This document shows positions 50,604 through 59,804 of a DNA stretch of 64,000 bases, one piece after another. The first letter of the stretch is position 1. Every line of letters begins with the position of its first letter. Source of the stretch: G963667075 sp963667075 (GTDB lineage: Bacteria; Pseudomonadota; Alphaproteobacteria; Micavibrionales; Micavibrionaceae); the NCBI GenBank assembly GCA_963667075.1, contig OY762938.1, forward strand, positions 248,001 through 312,000, given 5' to 3'. Under the pieces are notes generated by a model that saw only the letters and a program-made list of their open reading frames with translations, was not told where the DNA came from and did not search any database. A program made the position numbers and the translations under genes.

Positions 50604-51658
50604 GATTCTACCCCTATCACTTTAAATAAAGTCCCCATTTCCTTTTCTCCTGTTAATCGGTCAAGGGCCAAGTCTATTTCTTCTTTTTCCTGCACAGACG
50701 CGTTCACTTTGAGTTTTTCAGCCCGTAGAAAGATTCCCATTTCCGTTAAAAAATCGTTTTGCGTCACCGGCCCCATAACCTCACAGCCAGCCTTTTTTGC
50801 CTCTTCTGCCAAAGACGCGAAATTGACATGGGCCGTTAAGTCAGATGATCCCTGATGCGACAGGACAGAACTGTACTGATGTTGATGAACGGCCTGAAAG
50901 GTATCTCCGAACCCCTGCCTGGTATATCCATAATCAACAAAAAGAGCCGCGCCGTTTCGTTCTCTTATCAATTCCAAAACGCCTTTCCAAAAAATTAAAA
51001 CCTCCTCAGAATATTCAAATATATCATATAGTTGAGCATTGTGACCCGCTTTGCACAGCAGTGTATTTTTTGGCATAGAACTTTCCTTTAAGCCGAGCAC
51101 TAATTTTTCTTCTTCAAAGAGAACGGCCCGTTCTTTCCATCCTTCTGGTGTTTTCTGAAACTGTCTGATCGGTAATACATCCAGAAATTCATTCCCTATA
51201 ATCAGGACCGGACCGTCTGTAAATTCGTGAGAAAGATCAGATAGTGAAGAAATCCACTGGGGTCCATAGCGGTTCAGCTTTCTTTTTTGCGCCTCGATCA
51301 GAACCGGACTGCCTTCCAATAAAAATAACGACATACCGTCCAGGAACGCAGGAGCCACCTTTGCTGCACGCAGCAGGTCATGCATCAATGTTCCTCTGCC
51401 CGGCCCGCATTCGATCATTGACCACTTGGCTGGTGCGCCAAGTTTCAACCAGCACTGAATAGCCCAGACAGCGATTATCTCACCAAAAAGCTGTGAAATT
51501 TCAGGCGCTGTAATAAAGTCCCCGGCTTTACCAAGCGGATCTCTGTTTGTGTAGTATCCATACTCTGGATGCATCAGACAGAACTTCATATAAGTCCCTA
51601 TATCCATAGGGCCCTTTTGTTCTATTTCACATCTGATAATGTCAAGAAGAGGAGTCAT
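50594..51658 (-). CDS. SAM-dependent methyltransferase, MidA/NDUFAF7 family
   Basis: 354 aa (COG1565, DUF185). N-terminal YMKFCLMHPEYGYYTNRDPL, DFITAPEISQLFGEII and the SAM-binding IECGPGRGTLMHDLLR are diagnostic, followed by NEFLDVLPIRQF. The mitochondrial counterpart NDUFAF7 dimethylates an arginine of complex I; the bacterial substrate is not established. It overlaps lgt by 17 bp and pgeF by 10 bp. This three-gene order is common in alphaproteobacteria. Confidence 0.93.
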   Translation of the reverse strand: MTPLLDIIRCEIEQKGPMDIGTYMKFCLMHPEYGYYTNRDPLGKAGDFITAPEISQLFGEIIAVWAIQCWLKLGAPAKWSMIECGPGRGTLMHDLLRAAKVAPAFLDGMSLFLLEGSPVLIEAQKRKLNRYGPQWISSLSDLSHEFTDGPVLIIGNEFLDVLPIRQFQKTPEGWKERAVLFEEEKLVLGLKESSMPKNTLLCKAGHNAQLYDIFEYSEEVLIFWKGVLELIRERNGAALFVDYGYTRQGFGDTFQAVHQHQYSSVLSHQGSSDLTAHVNFASLAEEAKKAGCEVMGPVTQNDFLTEMGIFLRAEKLKVNASVQEKEEIDLALDRLTGEKEMGTLFKVIGVESCS

Positions 51659-52442
51659 GGGACTGTTTGTAGCGCCAGATTATAATAACCAAGCCACCTA
51701 TAATCATCGGCAAGCTTAGAATCTGGCCCATAGATATAAAGTCAAAATACAGCCCCATCTGCAGATCTGGCTCTCTGAACAACTCTATAAAAGCTCTGAA
51801 CATACCATAGGAAAACAAGAAAATGCCGCTTAACACACCCGTTTTTTTCCGGATACGCTCTCTGCGGGAGAGTATGAAAAGTATCATAAACAGAACGCCC
51901 CCCTCCAAAACAGCCTCATAGAGCTGGCTTGGGTGCCTCGGTAAAGGGCCGCCTTGGGGGAAGATCATCCCCAAAGGGCTTTCCGTCACGCGACCAAAGA
52001 GTTCACCATTAATAAAGTTAGCCACGCGGCCAAAAAATAACCCCACGGGCGCAACAGTAGCCACAACATCGGACAGTGCCAATAATGGCACGTTCTGTCG
52101 TTTTGAAAAGATGATCATTGAGGCCAGTACACCCAGCAAACCACCATGAAAAGCCATGCCGCCATGCCAGATTTTCAGTATCTCTGACGGATTACTCAGA
52201 AAATACTCTGCATTGTAAAAGAGCACATATCCAAGCCGTCCGCCAAGAATAATGCCTATAATAGCATATGTTAAAAAATCATCTAATTGTGCTGGTGTAA
52301 TTTTGTTGTCTTTGCGCACAATATGCAAAGCATAACGCCACCCTATGAGAATGCCTGTGATATACGCAAGCGCATACCAGCGAATATCCACCGGTCCAAG
52401 CGAAAAAGCCACCGGATTAATATCTGGAAATGAAAGTGCCAT
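51642..52442 (-). CDS. lgt: prolipoprotein diacylglyceryl transferase
   Basis: Inner-membrane enzyme that adds diacylglycerol to the lipobox Cys of prolipoproteins, such as the OmpA-like and 37.4-kb lipoproteins here. Signature FFGRVANFINGELFGRVTES is intact, with HGGMAFHGGLLG and RHPSQLYEAVLEG. About seven hydrophobic segments. 266 aa, normal. First gene of lgt-midA-pgeF. Confidence 0.97.
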   Translation of the reverse strand: MALSFPDINPVAFSLGPVDIRWYALAYITGILIGWRYALHIVRKDNKITPAQLDDFLTYAIIGIILGGRLGYVLFYNAEYFLSNPSEILKIWHGGMAFHGGLLGVLASMIIFSKRQNVPLLALSDVVATVAPVGLFFGRVANFINGELFGRVTESPLGMIFPQGGPLPRHPSQLYEAVLEGGVLFMILFILSRRERIRKKTGVLSGIFLFSYGMFRAFIELFREPDLQMGLYFDFISMGQILSLPMIIGGLVIIIWRYKQSHDSSS

Positions 52443-52467
52443 AAAAAATGCCTAATAAATAAAACCC

Positions 52468-53469
52468 TTATAAATACCGGTCAGGCTGAGTTAGATAGTT
52501 CTGGATATAATCCGTAACAGCCTCTTCCAGTTCCATAAAAGGCTGGTTGTAGCCCGCTTCTCTTAATTTGTCTATGTTCGCCTCGGTATAGTACTGGTAA
52601 CGCGACTGCAGGGCTTGAGGCATATCAATATAGTTTATTTTAGGCTGTTTCCCCATTGCATAAAACACAGCTTTTGCCAACTCATTGAAACTTCTTGCCT
52701 TGCCCGTCCCTACATTGAAGATGCCGTTAACACGGGGATTATCAAGCACCCAGAGCATAACATCCACGACGTCTTTCACATAAACAAAATCTCTACATTG
52801 CTCGCCATCATCATAGTCTGGATGGTACGAACTAAACAGACGGGCCGCTGCCCCGGCAGAAATCTGAGGATAAAGCTTTGAGAGAACACTGGCCTGCTCC
52901 CCTTTGTGATATTCATTCGGTCCAAAAACGTTAAACAGTTTAAGCCCTACCCATTGTTGCGGCGCCTTTTCAGGCTGAGCAGCGCCATCCTTGTGGGTAA
53001 CCCGAGACACACGGCGATCAAACATATGTTTTGACCACCCGTAAGCACTCAAAGGCCTTAATTTTTCGAGATATTCAGGATCATCGCGGTCGTCAAACCC
53101 CTCCAGACCATTACCGTAAGTCGTCGCGGAGGACGCATAGATAAAGCGTTTGTTGTTATTCGCGCACCACCGCCACAGATCTCTGGAAAGCCGGACATTA
53201 TTCTCTACGATTTTGTCGACGTCCTGTTCCGTTGTTGAGGAGACCGCCCCCATATGGAAGACGACTTCCACCACATCGACATGGGACTCAAGATACTCAA
53301 GAAGACGTTCCGGCGCAACAATATCACGAATTTCCCTTTTAGACACATTACGCCACTTGTCATCCTTACCGAACCAGTCGCAAAGTGCGATCTCGGCAAT
53401 GCCTGTGCGTTCCAGTCCTTCTATTAAATTTGATCCGATAAATCCTGCGCCACCTGTTACGACAATCAT
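52468..53469 (-). CDS. hldD: ADP-L-glycero-D-manno-heptose-6-epimerase
   Basis: Last step of ADP-heptose synthesis for the LPS inner core. Extended SDR: VVTGGAGFIGSNLIEGLE, the YxxxK pair in LSAYGWSKHMFDRRV and the Ser/Thr in ASSATTYGNG; GLKLFNVFGPNEYHKG and DFVYVKDVVDVML are typical of HldD. 333 aa. CAGGAAAA precedes the ATG. It lies 25 bp upstream of lgt and may be co-transcribed. It indicates a heptose-bearing LPS. Confidence 0.95.
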   Translation of the reverse strand: MIVVTGGAGFIGSNLIEGLERTGIAEIALCDWFGKDDKWRNVSKREIRDIVAPERLLEYLESHVDVVEVVFHMGAVSSTTEQDVDKIVENNVRLSRDLWRWCANNNKRFIYASSATTYGNGLEGFDDRDDPEYLEKLRPLSAYGWSKHMFDRRVSRVTHKDGAAQPEKAPQQWVGLKLFNVFGPNEYHKGEQASVLSKLYPQISAGAAARLFSSYHPDYDDGEQCRDFVYVKDVVDVMLWVLDNPRVNGIFNVGTGKARSFNELAKAVFYAMGKQPKINYIDMPQALQSRYQYYTEANIDKLREAGYNQPFMELEEAVTDYIQNYLTQPDRYL

Positions 53470-53616
53470 AGTATTTTTCCTGCTCTCACATTGAACGACA
53501 ATTCAGAGGCTTTAAGTGTGTCGTCAAGTGCCAATAAATTCAAGAACTAAATAAACTGTGTAAGACTCCATCCTTACGGCTTGCAGCCCATGACACAGAA
53601 TGCTAGTAGGAAACAC

Positions 53617-54126
53617 ATGAACACACATGAGGCTATAGACATATTTGAAGACGTGAGCAATCCTCTCGATAACGTAGAGGAATTGCTGGCTGCACAGAAC
53701 TGGCACTTTGACCGTCTGGACGAAGACGAGATCACAGTGAGAATCGCTGGAAGACATGGCTCCTACACGCTTCGTTTCCTGTGGCAGGAAGAGTTTTGCG
53801 CCTTGCGCTTTTCCTGTGACTATGATCTTTTCCTGCCGGAAGAAAACAAAGACAGCATTTTGCAGTCTATTTCGTCTATCAACAGCGATATGTGGATTGG
53901 TCACTTTGATCTGAAAAATAACGGGCAAACCCCATCTTTCCGCCATACGAGCCTGTTTCGTGGTATGGTCTATGCCAGTGGCGCTGATCACATGGGCGAC
54001 CTAATAGAAATAGCACTCTTCGAATGTGAGCGTTACTATCCGCTCTTCCACCTGCTGTCCCAACCCAAAAAGCCGGACACGCAGAATATGAATCTGGCCG
54101 TTATGGATACGCTTGGCGAATCATGA
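53617..54126 (+). CDS. YbjN domain-containing protein
   Basis: 169 aa, a type III secretion chaperone-like fold (EAIDIFEDVSNPLDNVEELL, FLWQEEFCALRFSCDYDLFL, INSDMWIGHFDLKNNGQTPS). YbjN members in alphaproteobacteria commonly precede proC, as here; the biochemical role is unknown. I start at ATG 53617, which has TAGGA 5 nt upstream; upstream TTG (53581) and ATG (53590) codons in frame lack an SD. The stop overlaps proC by ATGA, so the two are coupled. Confidence 0.88.
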   Translation: MNTHEAIDIFEDVSNPLDNVEELLAAQNWHFDRLDEDEITVRIAGRHGSYTLRFLWQEEFCALRFSCDYDLFLPEENKDSILQSISSINSDMWIGHFDLKNNGQTPSFRHTSLFRGMVYASGADHMGDLIEIALFECERYYPLFHLLSQPKKPDTQNMNLAVMDTLGES

Positions 54127-54935
54127 CTCTTTCTATCACATTAATTGGCTGCGGAAAAATGGGCTCTGCCATGCTTTCTGGCTGGTTAAGGCAGAATCTG
54201 GTAGAACAGGTTCGCATTGTTGACCCCAGTGGTATCGCTGAGGAATTTCAGAATAACAGAAAAATCATTCATTTTTGCAAGATTGAGGATTTGCCATCCT
54301 CTTCCGATACGACAGACATTTATGTGCTGGCTGTCAAACCGCAAATCATGGAAAAAGTCTGCCATAGTTTGCGCAGCAAAATAGAAAAAGACAGCCTTAT
54401 CCTTTCTATTGCAACAGGCCAAACCATTGCGGCCTTCCAGAATTATTTTGGAGAACATCAACCAATTATACGCACAATGCCCAACACACCGGTTGCTGTT
54501 GGTAAGGGCATGACGGTTGCGTGTGCATCAAAAACTGTCACAGCGCAACAAAAGGAAAACACAGACCGGCTTTTAAAAGCTACGGGCAGCATAGAATGGA
54601 TTGACAATGAGTCACTTATAAATTCTATTGCCGCACTATCCGGTAGCGGCCCGGCCTATTTCTTTTTCCTTACCGAAGTCCTCGCTAAAGCCGGAGAATC
54701 TTTAGGATTACCAAAAGACTTTTCTGCAAGACTAGCCAGAAAAACCCTCATTGGAAGCGCAGCATTAGCCGAACACGAAAGCGCAACAGACACAAGAACA
54801 CTACGGGAAAACGTCACAAGCAAAGGCGGCTCAACCGCCTGCGCTCTGGAAGTTCTAATGCAGGACGATGCCTTACAACACCTTTTCACGCAAGCACTAG
54901 AGGCCGCAAAAAAACGCAACAATGAGCTCGGGTAA
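54123..54935 (+). CDS. proC: pyrroline-5-carboxylate reductase
   Basis: Last step of proline synthesis, NAD(P)H-dependent. Rossmann opening LIGCGKMGSAMLSGWL, VLAVKPQIMEKV, IIRTMPNTPVAVGKG and the C-terminal signature ALSGSGPAYFFFLTEVLAKA, then NVTSKGGSTACALEVL. 270 aa, normal. Translationally coupled to the YbjN gene. Confidence 0.96.
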   Translation: MTLSITLIGCGKMGSAMLSGWLRQNLVEQVRIVDPSGIAEEFQNNRKIIHFCKIEDLPSSSDTTDIYVLAVKPQIMEKVCHSLRSKIEKDSLILSIATGQTIAAFQNYFGEHQPIIRTMPNTPVAVGKGMTVACASKTVTAQQKENTDRLLKATGSIEWIDNESLINSIAALSGSGPAYFFFLTEVLAKAGESLGLPKDFSARLARKTLIGSAALAEHESATDTRTLRENVTSKGGSTACALEVLMQDDALQHLFTQALEAAKKRNNELG

Positions 54936-55011
54936 ACTTTTTTTTTGCAATATGATCCTGCAATACCTCACGAAAACGATGCGTTCATATCACTGGATTA
55001 AATTCAAGAAA

Positions 55012-56511
55012 TCACTGAAAGGCCACTTCGTCAAAAGACTTCAGTTTACGGCTATGCAGCTTAGCTGCTCCTGTTTCGCGCAGCAAAGACATGGTTAAAA
55101 GCCCTATTTGCAAATGTTGCTCAACTCTTTGACGATAAAATTTTTCGGCCATACCGGGAAGCTTCAGTTCCCCATGTAACGGGCGGTCAGAAATGCACAA
55201 TAATGTACCATATGGCACCCTAAACCTAAAACCATTTGCAGCAATTGTGCCAGATTCCATATCAAGAGCAATGGCGCGACTTTGTGAGAAGCGCATATTC
55301 TGTCGCGAAGACGATCTTAACTCCCAATTTCGGTCATCAATCGTAGCAACCGTCCCCGTGCGCATAATTTTCTTTAAATCATAGCCATGAAGACCGGTCA
55401 CTTCACTAACCGCCTTTTCCAAAGCTACCTGAATTTCTGCCAAAGCCGGAATTGGGATCGAGGGATGAAGATCCTTATACAACACGTTATCATCTCTGTA
55501 ATAACCATGCGCAAGAACGTAGTCTCCAAGAGCCTGCGAATTACGCAACCCTGCACAATGGCCCAGCATCAACCAGGCATGCGGCCGCAATACAGCCACA
55601 TGATCTGTAATATTTTTTGCATTCGACGGCCCCACACCAATATTAATCATGGTGATACCGGAACCATCTTTTCTCTTCAAATGATAGGCAGGCATTTGAG
55701 GCATGCGGCGCAAAAGATTTCCTTGAACATCCTCACCACGCGCAGATAGCTGTATATTTTTGTTGCAGATAATTTTATCACCGGGCTCAACAAATTCAGT
55801 GTAATCAAGATCCGGCGCATCATTTTCCGCCATAAGGGCGTGGCATATTTTTACAAACTCATCAATATAGAACTGATAGTTTGTGAAGATCACATATTTT
55901 TGGAAATGTTTGGATGACGTGGCTGTATAATGCCTTAAACGCATCAGGCTAAGATCAACACGCGGTGCCGTAAAAAGAGCTAACGGTTTCTCTTCCCCTT
56001 CTCTGACAACAAAGGTCCCGTTTGGAATTTTATCATCCATTATCCCAAGATTTGGTTGATCGAACAACAAAGGCAGCATTGTCATTTGTTCTTTTGACAA
56101 ATCAGGCTCCAAAAAGAAATCTTCCCCCAGAGCAAAATGCAAGGGAATCGCTGTATCACTCACACCGACTTCTATTGGCACATTATGATTTTTCAAAAGC
56201 TGTTCGATCTGCTCTTTATAGTAAGGCGCAAATATATCCGGGCGGGTTAGTGTCGTCCTGTATGTCCCCGGACTTGATACAAAACCATAAGACAGACGCG
56301 TATCTGCCTTTGCGGGCATAGTCGTAACAATTTTTATATAAGGATAATGCCCACTGACCGGCGTTTCTGGAATCTCCCCGCATGTAAAAGCATGAAAGGT
56401 CTTGCACAAATAGTCTACATTGGCCTCGTATATTTCTGTAATAGCAGCCAAAATAACCTCCGCATCTAAAAATTCACGGGGAGGAAGTAAGGGGGCCATA
56501 TTTTTTGTCAT
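55012..56511 (-). CDS. amn: AMP nucleosidase
   Basis: Hydrolyses AMP to adenine and ribose-5-phosphate. 499 aa, the normal length of the bacterial Amn family. The N-terminal AMP nucleosidase domain (YPYIKIVTTMPAKADTRLSY, GFVSSPGTYRTTLTRPDIFA) precedes the phosphorylase-like catalytic domain (MINIGVGPSNAKNITDHVAV, HCAGLRNSQALGDYVLAHGY, and the Glu-containing LDMESGTIAANGFRFRVPYG). The start lies 1 bp after the ftsY stop, so it is the last gene of the mtaB-ftsY-amn run. Confidence 0.95.
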   Translation of the reverse strand: MTKNMAPLLPPREFLDAEVILAAITEIYEANVDYLCKTFHAFTCGEIPETPVSGHYPYIKIVTTMPAKADTRLSYGFVSSPGTYRTTLTRPDIFAPYYKEQIEQLLKNHNVPIEVGVSDTAIPLHFALGEDFFLEPDLSKEQMTMLPLLFDQPNLGIMDDKIPNGTFVVREGEEKPLALFTAPRVDLSLMRLRHYTATSSKHFQKYVIFTNYQFYIDEFVKICHALMAENDAPDLDYTEFVEPGDKIICNKNIQLSARGEDVQGNLLRRMPQMPAYHLKRKDGSGITMINIGVGPSNAKNITDHVAVLRPHAWLMLGHCAGLRNSQALGDYVLAHGYYRDDNVLYKDLHPSIPIPALAEIQVALEKAVSEVTGLHGYDLKKIMRTGTVATIDDRNWELRSSSRQNMRFSQSRAIALDMESGTIAANGFRFRVPYGTLLCISDRPLHGELKLPGMAEKFYRQRVEQHLQIGLLTMSLLRETGAAKLHSRKLKSFDEVAFQ

Positions 56512-56512
56512 T

Positions 56513-57700
56513 TTAAGATAATCCTACCAAAGAACGAGCGAATTGACCGGCACGGAACGGTTGCAGATCTTTTTCCGCCTCCCCGATACCGACCGCATAA
56601 ATGGGCAAGCCAAACTGATCGGCCAGAGATACAACAACGCCACCCTTGGCAGAACCATCCAGCTTGGTAACAATAAGGCCTGAAATATCAGCGACATCCT
56701 TAAATGTTTCAAGCTGAGCATGTGCGTTTTGTCCTGTTGTCGCATCTAAAACCAGAAGAATTTCATGCGGAATATTCTCATTTTGTTTTTTAAGGACACG
56801 AATAATTTTTCCCAGTTCATCCATCAGGTTAGATTTATTATGTAAGCGACCTGCCGTATCAATCAGAAGGACATCGACGTTCTCTTTTCTCGCCTGATCG
56901 TAAGATTCATAGGCGACAGCGGCCGAATCTGCACCAAGATCTTTGGCCACAAGCAATGAATGTGTTTTTTTGCTCCAGACAGCGAGTTGTTCCAGCGCCG
57001 CTGCACGAAATGTATCTCCGGCGGCCATCATAACTTTTTTCCCGCGCTTATTGTTCCAAAGCCAAGCGAGCTTTCCAATGGTTGTTGTCTTACCGACACC
57101 ATTCACACCGCAGACAAGAATAACGCAAGGCCCGTCATCATTCGTATCCAGAGGAAGTTCTTTTGCTACAGGCTGCAAAATTCCCTCAATGGAGGCCGCC
57201 AGTTCTTCACAGATCTCCTCATTGGTAATTTCCTTGCCAAAACGATTTTTGGATAGCTCCGCCACAAGTTTAGCAGCTGTATGAGGCCCAAGATCAGAGG
57301 CGATAAGGAGCTCTTCCAGTTCTTCGAGAACGGCCTCATCCAGTTTTCTTTTTGTAACAAGGTCCCCCAGTCCCTTTGTAAATTTAGATGAAGACTTTGA
57401 GAGTCCTTTCGTCAAGCGGGAAAGCCAGCCACCAGTTTCCTGATCTTGCTCTTTTTCCTTTTCTTCTTCAGATGAGACGGCGTCATCAAACACCGAATGT
57501 TCCGGCACGGGAGTCATGCTTAAATCATCCAAAACATCCACTTCCGTTTCAACGAGTTCATGTTTTAGATCCTCGTCCATTTGTGCTTCATATTCGATTG
57601 GTGGCGGGATAGCAGGATCCTTCGCGCGATGCATTAATCTTTGCTCGCGTTCGTACTCTTCCTGCTCTTTTAAATTTTTCTTTTTGCGCCAGAAAACCAT
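56513..57700 (-). CDS. ftsY: signal recognition particle receptor FtsY
   Basis: Membrane-associated GTPase that docks SRP-ribosome complexes with the translocon. 395 aa: an acidic/basic A domain (about 1-95: MVFWRKKKNLKEQEEYEREQ, many Glu/Asp), N domain (TKGLSKSSSKFTKGLGDLVT), and G domain with G1 CGVNGVGKTTTIGKLA, DTAGRLHNKSNLMDEL and TKLDGSAKGGVVVSLAD. The SRP partner Ffh is encoded 3 kb away. It lies 44 bp downstream of mtaB and 1 bp before amn. Confidence 0.97.
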   Translation of the reverse strand: MVFWRKKKNLKEQEEYEREQRLMHRAKDPAIPPPIEYEAQMDEDLKHELVETEVDVLDDLSMTPVPEHSVFDDAVSSEEEKEKEQDQETGGWLSRLTKGLSKSSSKFTKGLGDLVTKRKLDEAVLEELEELLIASDLGPHTAAKLVAELSKNRFGKEITNEEICEELAASIEGILQPVAKELPLDTNDDGPCVILVCGVNGVGKTTTIGKLAWLWNNKRGKKVMMAAGDTFRAAALEQLAVWSKKTHSLLVAKDLGADSAAVAYESYDQARKENVDVLLIDTAGRLHNKSNLMDELGKIIRVLKKQNENIPHEILLVLDATTGQNAHAQLETFKDVADISGLIVTKLDGSAKGGVVVSLADQFGLPIYAVGIGEAEKDLQPFRAGQFARSLVGLS

Positions 57701-57744
57701 CTATGTTTAACCTTGATTGTTACTGCCTTTAATACTAAACCAGA

Positions 57745-59034
57745 TTAGTACGCTTTTCCAAGCAGAAAGCGTCCCTGCGCCGTATCAATTTTAACCTTTA
57801 GACGCTGCCCCGGCTCCGCTTCTTTATCAAATCGGACCTCCATAAAATGTTCAGATCGGCCAAGACCTGATTTCTCGACGATAACGTCGACATCTTTTCC
57901 TATAAAAGACGTCATATTTTGGCGATACAACTTGTCTCCCAAGGCCCGAAGACGGGCCGCGCGCTCTTTGCGTACTGGAGAGGGAATCTCTGGCATGCGG
58001 GCGGCTGGTGTCCCTGGTCTTTCTGAATAAGGAAACACATGCAAAAAGGTCAGATTGCACTGTTCAACAAGATCCAGCGTGTTCTCAAACATCGCATCAT
58101 CTTCTGTCGGAAAGCCTGTAATAATATCGGCCCCGAACACAATATCCGGCCGAAGATGACGCGCCTGCGCACAAAGGTCAATGACATCCTGCCTTAAATG
58201 GCGGCGTTTCATGCGCTTTAGAATCATGTCATCCCCGGCCTGCACACTCAGGTGCAAATGAGGCATCAGACGCGGTTCATGCGCAATCAGATCCCAAAGA
58301 TCATCATCAATCCCGACAGGATCAATAGACGACAATCTGAGACGGGGCAACTCAGGCACCATTGAGAAAAGACGGCGGAGCATCTGACCAAAAGTCGGTG
58401 CACCCGGCAAATCCGGCCCATAAGAGGTCACATCAACACCAGTCACAACAAGCTCATTATACCCTGCCTCCATGAGCTTTTTAACCTGATCCACAATAGC
58501 CCCCATCGGTACGGAGCGCGACGGACCACGCGCAAAAGGAATAATACAAAAGGTGCAGCGATTATCACAGCCATTCTGCACCTGAATAAACGCACGACTA
58601 CGCCCTTCATATCCTTCCACCAGATGAGACGCCGTTTCCCTGATCGTCATCATATCATGAAGCAGAATTTTTTCTTTCTTCTGCCCTTCACTTTCTCGAC
58701 CCTTGGCCCAGCTTGAGGCCTCCAGCTTCAGATCATTCCCAATGACCCGATCAACCTCTTCCATAGAGGCAAACATCTCCGGATCAAGCTGCGCTGCGCA
58801 GCCTGTCACAATAATTTCAGCCTCCGGGTTCTCGCGCCGTGCTTTTCTAATCGCCTGACGCGCCTGACGCTCTGCCTCTTTCGTGACAGAGCATGTATTA
58901 AATATAATCGCTTTTTTCAAGCCGGCCTTCTTGGCATGCGCGCGCATAACCTCGCTCTCATACGTATTCAAGCGACAGCCAAACGTCACAATCTCCGGCT
59001 CATCTTGTTTATTATTCTCTTCTTCTTGTGCCAT
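57745..59034 (-). CDS. mtaB: tRNA t6A37 methylthiotransferase MtaB
   Basis: Radical-SAM methylthiotransferase that converts t6A37 to ms2t6A37 in tRNAs. The N-terminal MTTase domain has cluster cysteines in TFGCRLNTYES, FNTCSVTKEA and VTGCAAQLDP. The radical SAM motif is CDNRCTFC in VQNGCDNRCTFCIIPFARGP. A TRAM domain ends the protein. I start at ATG 59034 (MAQEEENNKQDEP; 429 aa) rather than at the TTG 59070 that opens the frame. The MtaB branch (GCRLN, not GCQMN) separates it from MiaB. It lies in the dapF-mtaB-ftsY order usual in alphaproteobacteria. Confidence 0.95.
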   Translation of the reverse strand: MAQEEENNKQDEPEIVTFGCRLNTYESEVMRAHAKKAGLKKAIIFNTCSVTKEAERQARQAIRKARRENPEAEIIVTGCAAQLDPEMFASMEEVDRVIGNDLKLEASSWAKGRESEGQKKEKILLHDMMTIRETASHLVEGYEGRSRAFIQVQNGCDNRCTFCIIPFARGPSRSVPMGAIVDQVKKLMEAGYNELVVTGVDVTSYGPDLPGAPTFGQMLRRLFSMVPELPRLRLSSIDPVGIDDDLWDLIAHEPRLMPHLHLSVQAGDDMILKRMKRRHLRQDVIDLCAQARHLRPDIVFGADIITGFPTEDDAMFENTLDLVEQCNLTFLHVFPYSERPGTPAARMPEIPSPVRKERAARLRALGDKLYRQNMTSFIGKDVDVIVEKSGLGRSEHFMEVRFDKEAEPGQRLKVKIDTAQGRFLLGKAY

Positions 59035-59146
59035 ACGCAGCGGTCTACAAGAGTTTCCAAAAAGATGCAAGGAAAAGAGATTTTTATAAGGGGCTATCTA
59101 TAAAAACAACATCATCCACACATAGCCCCCAGCACTGCGCTGATTA

Positions 59147-59722
59147 TTATTTTCTGCTTAAAACAAGTTCTGGGCCCTTTTGCCTTGGAAGAACCGTCGA
59201 GGCACTCTGGCCTGCATATCCATCCTTCAACAATGCTTCGATATCCACGTCTCCCCTGTTTAATTCATCCAAAACAGTCAAAAATCTAGAACGAAGTTCG
59301 TCAGCATGCGCCTCTATAAAAGGAAGTGTTCCAATAACCCTAATTTCACATACTGGCTCATCTGCCTCTACACGTCTTGCTACCGCTGACATATACTCAT
59401 AAGAACCAGAATGAGAATCAGAAACAGTTACAACACTGCGCCCACTAAATAGGTTTCCTCCAGTTCCATCTAACCGAGCCCCCTCCAAGCTTGAAAAAGC
59501 TTTCAAAAAAGCGTATCCAACAGGATCACTCACCGGAAGAAAAACTTTGGCATACTCACCCGATCCCAAACAATGCGCAAACGCCCACCGTTGATCATTT
59601 GTAATATCAGCCATTAAAGCAGCGATCCCCTTTAACCCTTTAGGTTTTCCCATAAGATTTTCTTTGTATTTCTCTGGAAAAAATCGCTCTGCAATAGCAC
59701 TTAAAATAGGAAAATTAGACAT
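59147..59722 (-). CDS. orphan protein inserted between dapF and mtaB
   Basis: 191-aa soluble protein, no signal peptide, no recognised family. It carries GTGGNLFSGRSVVTVSDSHS, AVARRVEADEPVCEIRVIGT and a C-terminal acidic helix (LDELNRGDVDIEALLKDGYA). AAGGAG lies 7 nt before the ATG, so it is a well-formed gene. Gaps of about 80 and 110 bp separate it from dapF and mtaB, which are normally adjacent in the class. Confidence 0.7.
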   Translation of the reverse strand: MSNFPILSAIAERFFPEKYKENLMGKPKGLKGIAALMADITNDQRWAFAHCLGSGEYAKVFLPVSDPVGYAFLKAFSSLEGARLDGTGGNLFSGRSVVTVSDSHSGSYEYMSAVARRVEADEPVCEIRVIGTLPFIEAHADELRSRFLTVLDELNRGDVDIEALLKDGYAGQSASTVLPRQKGPELVLSRK

Positions 59723-59804
59723 AAAAACACTCCTTAAATTACATAATTAATAACTATGTAAACTGCAAACCTTGTTTTGTCACGAAAAAAAGCCTTCTGC
59801 TATA

